Made by a program: the position numbers and the translations under genes | Part shown: piece by piece, positions 59,001-59,273 of the stretch | Layout of the letters: each line of letters begins with the position of its first letter | Numbering within the stretch: the first letter of the stretch is position 1 | Origin: Verrucomicrobiia bacterium | Lineage (GTDB): Bacteria; Verrucomicrobiota; Verrucomicrobiia; Verrucomicrobiales; DEV007 | Assembly (NCBI GenBank): GCA_030425385.1 | Contig: JAUIAH010000045.1 | Location: 1 to 59,273 of the forward strand | Direction of reading: 5' to 3' | Length of the DNA stretch: 59,273 nt | Notes under the pieces: model-generated | The model's database searches: none | What the model was told of the DNA's origin: nothing | What the model saw: the letters and a program-made list of their open reading frames with translations, nothing else

Positions 59001-59095
59001 CAGTCTAGCATCACCACCTCACCAGTGGGCGACGCGGTGATCGCAATCTCCGTGATAGGAGCGGGTGCTGCCTCAGTCCCCACGGCCACGCTCAC
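50084..59095 (-). CDS. giant multi-domain surface protein, 5' end apparently missing
   Basis: 3003 residues from a GTG at 59095, but without signal peptide, and an in-frame TGA (59152-59150) lies just upstream inside a further copy of its own repeat. Domains: fibronectin-III-like repeats of about 140 residues joined by SREVSLFIENGPAEPY linkers; Ig-like; Calx-beta-like repeats (ITLEVGDDEGPRL); a CARDB-like segment (LPDLVTKDVRASSEV); a low-GC Cys-rich helical part (about 1720-2045); a segment with HEMNH near 2326; cadherin-like Ig domains (LETIPNQEVDEGEVLVYQV); a thrombospondin-3-like end (DPDGDGTSNVNEMVFLTDP) and a C-terminal module. Likely an adhesin or matrix protein. Coupled to the PEP-CTERM gene. 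Confidence 0.75.
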   Translation of the reverse strand: MSVAVGTEAAPAPITEIAITASPTGEVVMLDWSAYNQWAELDIDFFEIYYTASGPFDDINQAGLQKVVAPGESTSATIENLPAWTDHFFAIVAVDVLGNVDPSVTYAASYVLSPDVVSREVSLFIENGPAEPYGEVISRELSLAVASPAPPTPITDLALTVSPTGDVVTLDWSAYNQWVELDIAHFDLYYTDSGPFTDVSEPGLTKVTLPAEPTSATVENLTPWTDHYFALVPVDALGNFQSAVTYSAAYVLAPEVISRELSLFIENGPAEPYAEVISREYDLLVPDAEVPDPVTGIDSGFFVETSTTAFGAVDLDWTSYNQHEQLDVIEYRVYFAESFFDTITADMSPIAVVPGGIQRHTLPGLPGGGIYHFAVVAADSLGNANPTVRSFSAKTSVSAVGEVVDFAAISGANSLSFTWMAPPDTEAFRAAYHVYFDDATSPVVLPASATSWEATGLESGRGYLIRLATVDGFGNESDGITLLAPTWLPNPDNVGLTVQGNEVQLFWQGVQPGGLVRYYEVYESASPITSIAGLTPLKVALGTTSVLGEFAAVSGKHYAVATVNTLDESDPAVTSVQATKQSQTIDFPDIVTGPREILLQAVASSGLPVRYEVSPRQAAAVEGSTLIVHQGGPITLTAFQDGDAQFWPTSTSQSLHVPPVFASFALDGTLLEDGRVLTSGGTLSAEIRDAVGVAQVNFYGRASGSETWQSLGLDQGGVDEFFSVPWAFDSVVDGPYQLRAVGMTASDFSVERVVSVVIDAELILGMTLDATLEEGQTLSGQVAINRTRSTDYSVTISSSRPGQIDPGPPALIPAGQTSALFTLTGLQDTQIEAPSDIRIEATGMNARAASAVVMLLDDDWPGLLLSVDREVISEGDGSQAAMATLERVEVSPEAVTVWLTNTDPSAVMLPEQVTFPAGQATVQFPIAAVDDTVPDGTQSATIRAELRLDGYGTVVESNAITLEVGDDEGPRLELIYEADWLLEGGQAEAILRRLDSSTAALTVSLSVDASGHLDLPGTVEIPANQTEVAVPFAAVSTVETEGHRFVKITAAAAGHSPGQATVLVTDLSLPDLVTKDVRASSEVATEEEFLVRYAIENRGLMAASDFLQRIWLSEDSVLGDDVLLSQYAFAGELDPGVSFSRSETVRSPRVTGMYWILVTTDAVDAVEEMLESNNATLISEPLVVTAAYGATVSTEVETIPANTPIPLTGSAWKDGAKVPHSMVNIHIRRGETERVIAALTNSVGDFAVNWQPLPGEGGFYEIGAVHPGIGEAPTQDQFTILTVDTDFPEEVIAFEESASASITGTLTNPTAMALTGLTLMGHELPEGLSAAITLPNSTLAAGSSLTVGVVLTAAAGFSGEHRVHLRLDNDQGVILDIPVEIEVAPLIPVLAVTPNPLRCSVVRGGQKTVNIQLENTGGLETGPIEVLIPEIPWMQLASPGTLPSILPGEASSLNLLLTPSATEALTLFEGHLVLSPANGDYQNLPFAFRVVSDLMGDLEVEVVDEYFYFTEEAPKVEGATVTLRDAITSEELARQTTSASGEVSFPNIQEGWYRIDVDSPTHTRSTGNYFIDAGETNREQIFITRELVTYNWTVEEVELEDRYRISVETTFETNVPAPVVTVTPATLELGDLTTLGQTKVINYTFENHGFIAAEQGKLSFAEHPFYEITPLIEDVGTIPAKSSITVPVTVRKVGEFADDGSVVTLGQNLVAANGLRVATQRSRVPCSVALTLSWFYVCGDIPVPKFTPIPGSWVEGDCEGNTPKGDPGPGATFSPVAFQSAPGGCLNDCVLEIMFEFTLKLIPLPAWFGCARALATASNSLELDDAGSAAISCACAVLESTPVAKPAGAACDIAGYVDCFEKLVECARQVSAENQLALVVGGIRVSQSVLSIEAYSRLAKLDQSLADAFRRAATVVDFFAYVYGGVDAYQLFESKDAKELALLFAEFTDANSADGRLLNAGELHELQEIADRDGLDRSLVEMVLVRWNLTVEMERQGIVEPEDETPGIGDSFIALSELKRRAAAMSDAFETSVEEGFENPFDEMRFYAGKVSNALSSDSSGVCAKVKINIDQDAVMTRSAFNATLDLGNNLELNSLTQVGFDLDIRDAAGESALDHFNVQKSELSGLAAIDGTGVIAPQSNGTARWSIIPRDTAAPLADTLYTIGGTISYLQEGTLFSIPVEPVAITVRPDAALYLKYFHQRDVFSDDPHTDRIEPAIPYSLAVLIENQGAGAARDLTITSAQPEIVENEKGLFIDFQIIGTEVAGQNLSPSLTATFGTIPAGGSSIGTWLMTSTLQGLFIDYEATFEHLDGFGDPRLSLIKQVEIHEMNHMIQALGSKDDGLPDFLVNDVADIDDYPDTVHFSDGGTAAVTVLESASIAGTVSAGNLSVVMTAAMGADWTYLRVPEPTDGGFRLVSVERSDGLEIPIDRNVWVTDRTFIGLGRRPIYENVLHLVDCESTGEYTLHYEARPDADILPPLSMVTALAAESGASIPVMWEGEDEGGVAFYDVFVSEDGGAFMPWLTETRGASGIFEGEPGKTYAFYSVATDYAGNREAVPPQVDTQTSVTFVHQAPELETIPNQEVDEGEVLVYQVMAEDPEGGPVTYTIDSEASGLVIDPASGLMRWVTGETDGGRAFEAVVVARDAGIPAKFAQQAFQVTVRDTNAPPIVSPIPGQTVGVDEILLVDVDGVDTDAPPQTLLYSLGIGAPSGMTIDSESGLLSWTPTLADAGQRYEIVVTVTDNGVPAATTTLRFPVAVVERADRPPLFEGEVPVVLWLEGKSYTLAVRASDPDGDVVSLSAELGALLGKLEFTESADGQGEFHWPGVNAAPGVYEVPVRATANGLTTTESLMVRVAEDNQYWNWALANLAGKATLSEVELAADPDGDGTSNVNEMVFLTDPAVADAMDLDGESTLSVPFTNTELRFQRRQGSQDYVRIFPEASPDLKQGNWLEVNASQWDASIIETDSAAGTETIRIRIFEHDPEGMLERMFYRVGTERREQP

Positions 59096-59150
59096 CTCGC
59101 GGGAGACGACCTCGGGATAGGGTTCAGCCGGGCCATTCTCGATGAAGAAT
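58250..59150 (-). repeat. tandem ~420-bp repeats in the giant gene
   Basis: Copies of the linker and fibronectin-like unit begin near 58259, 58678 and 59096, about 419 bases (140 codons) apart. The third copy stops abruptly between 59147 and 59151, where similarity to the other two is lost at the sequence encoding FFIEN. Confidence 0.8.
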
Positions 59151-59273
59151 CACAGGCATCCCGTAAGAAAAGCTGGAAACCGGAAAGCTCACGCCGTCTA
59201 ATCGGTGTGTGAAAACTAACAAGAGACGTAAAACTTCCCAGCCCCAGCCTAAATCGAAAGTAATCGCTCTGCG
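59096..59273. other. window end beyond the giant gene start
   Basis: Bases 59096-59150 continue the repeat of the giant gene in frame but reach a stop at 59152-59150. Beyond that I see no gene; a minus-strand ATG at 59162 opens only an 11-codon frame. No promoter is clear. Confidence 0.5.

Noticed and set aside
59120-59162. Minus-strand ATG at 59162 as true start of the giant protein
   Set aside because: The frame closes after 11 codons and is not the frame of the repeats.

Overview
The window looks like a chromosomal segment of a Verrucomicrobiota-type (PVC group) bacterium. By eye it is moderately GC-rich. The signs are: a sulfatase / planctomycete-type cytochrome (DUF1549-DUF1553) / DUF1501 cluster, a second sulfatase, two CotH proteins with lamin-tail domains, a PEP-CTERM protein, very long multi-domain surface proteins, PhoPQ-related and peptidase-MA-like exported proteins, and few Shine-Dalgarno sequences before the start codons. 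I saw no tRNA, rRNA, CRISPR array or insertion sequence. All names are from motif recognition; no database search was possible.

Layout. 0.1-2.1 kb (minus): an exported PPP-type phosphatase and FxsA. 2.2-9.3 kb (plus): iduronate-2-sulfatase-like sulfatase, PSCyt1/DUF1549/DUF1553 protein, DUF1501 protein, then a FlaA1/WbpM-type nucleotide-sugar dehydratase. 9.4-14.2 kb: second sulfatase (minus), fructosamine-kinase-like protein (plus), metallophosphoesterase with a LamG domain (minus). 14.6-15.5 kb: compact sigma-70 factor with a clear terminator. 15.6-19.4 kb (minus): a tight run rex - ogg-like glycosylase - tonB - exbB - exbD. 19.6-20.4 kb (plus): small membrane protein plus DCC thiol protein. 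20.4-27.1 kb: MoeZ-like E1/rhodanese (minus), degenerate adenylation-domain protein, exported glucan-water-dikinase-like protein, YdeI-like protein, PhoD phosphatase (plus). 27.2-40.7 kb: three large secreted proteins (four tandem sandwich repeats with PA14/LamG; two CotH proteins) and a DMF-amidase-like protein. 40.8-49.2 kb (minus): PEP carboxykinase, half-length TSUP permease, class V aminotransferase, TPM-like membrane protein, PhoPQ-related hydrolase, TPR peptidase. 49.4-59.1 kb (minus): PEP-CTERM protein translationally coupled to a giant ~3000-residue surface protein whose 5' end seems to be missing.

How they may fit together. Much of the window encodes envelope and extracellular functions: sulfated-polysaccharide desulfation, TonB-driven uptake, polysaccharide precursor synthesis and large adhesin-like proteins. 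The most unusual theme is exported phosphotransfer: CotH proteins (one apparently lacking its metal-binding Asp), a dikinase-like protein with a signal peptide, an exported PPP-family phosphatase and a PhoD phosphatase lie within 40 kb. Whether these form one system is inference. Other leads are a pseudoenzyme-like adenylating protein, a C-terminal module shared by four large proteins, a low-GC Cys-rich insert in the giant protein, and a strong bias of TTAG toward the GTTAG context in codons, stops and spacers.
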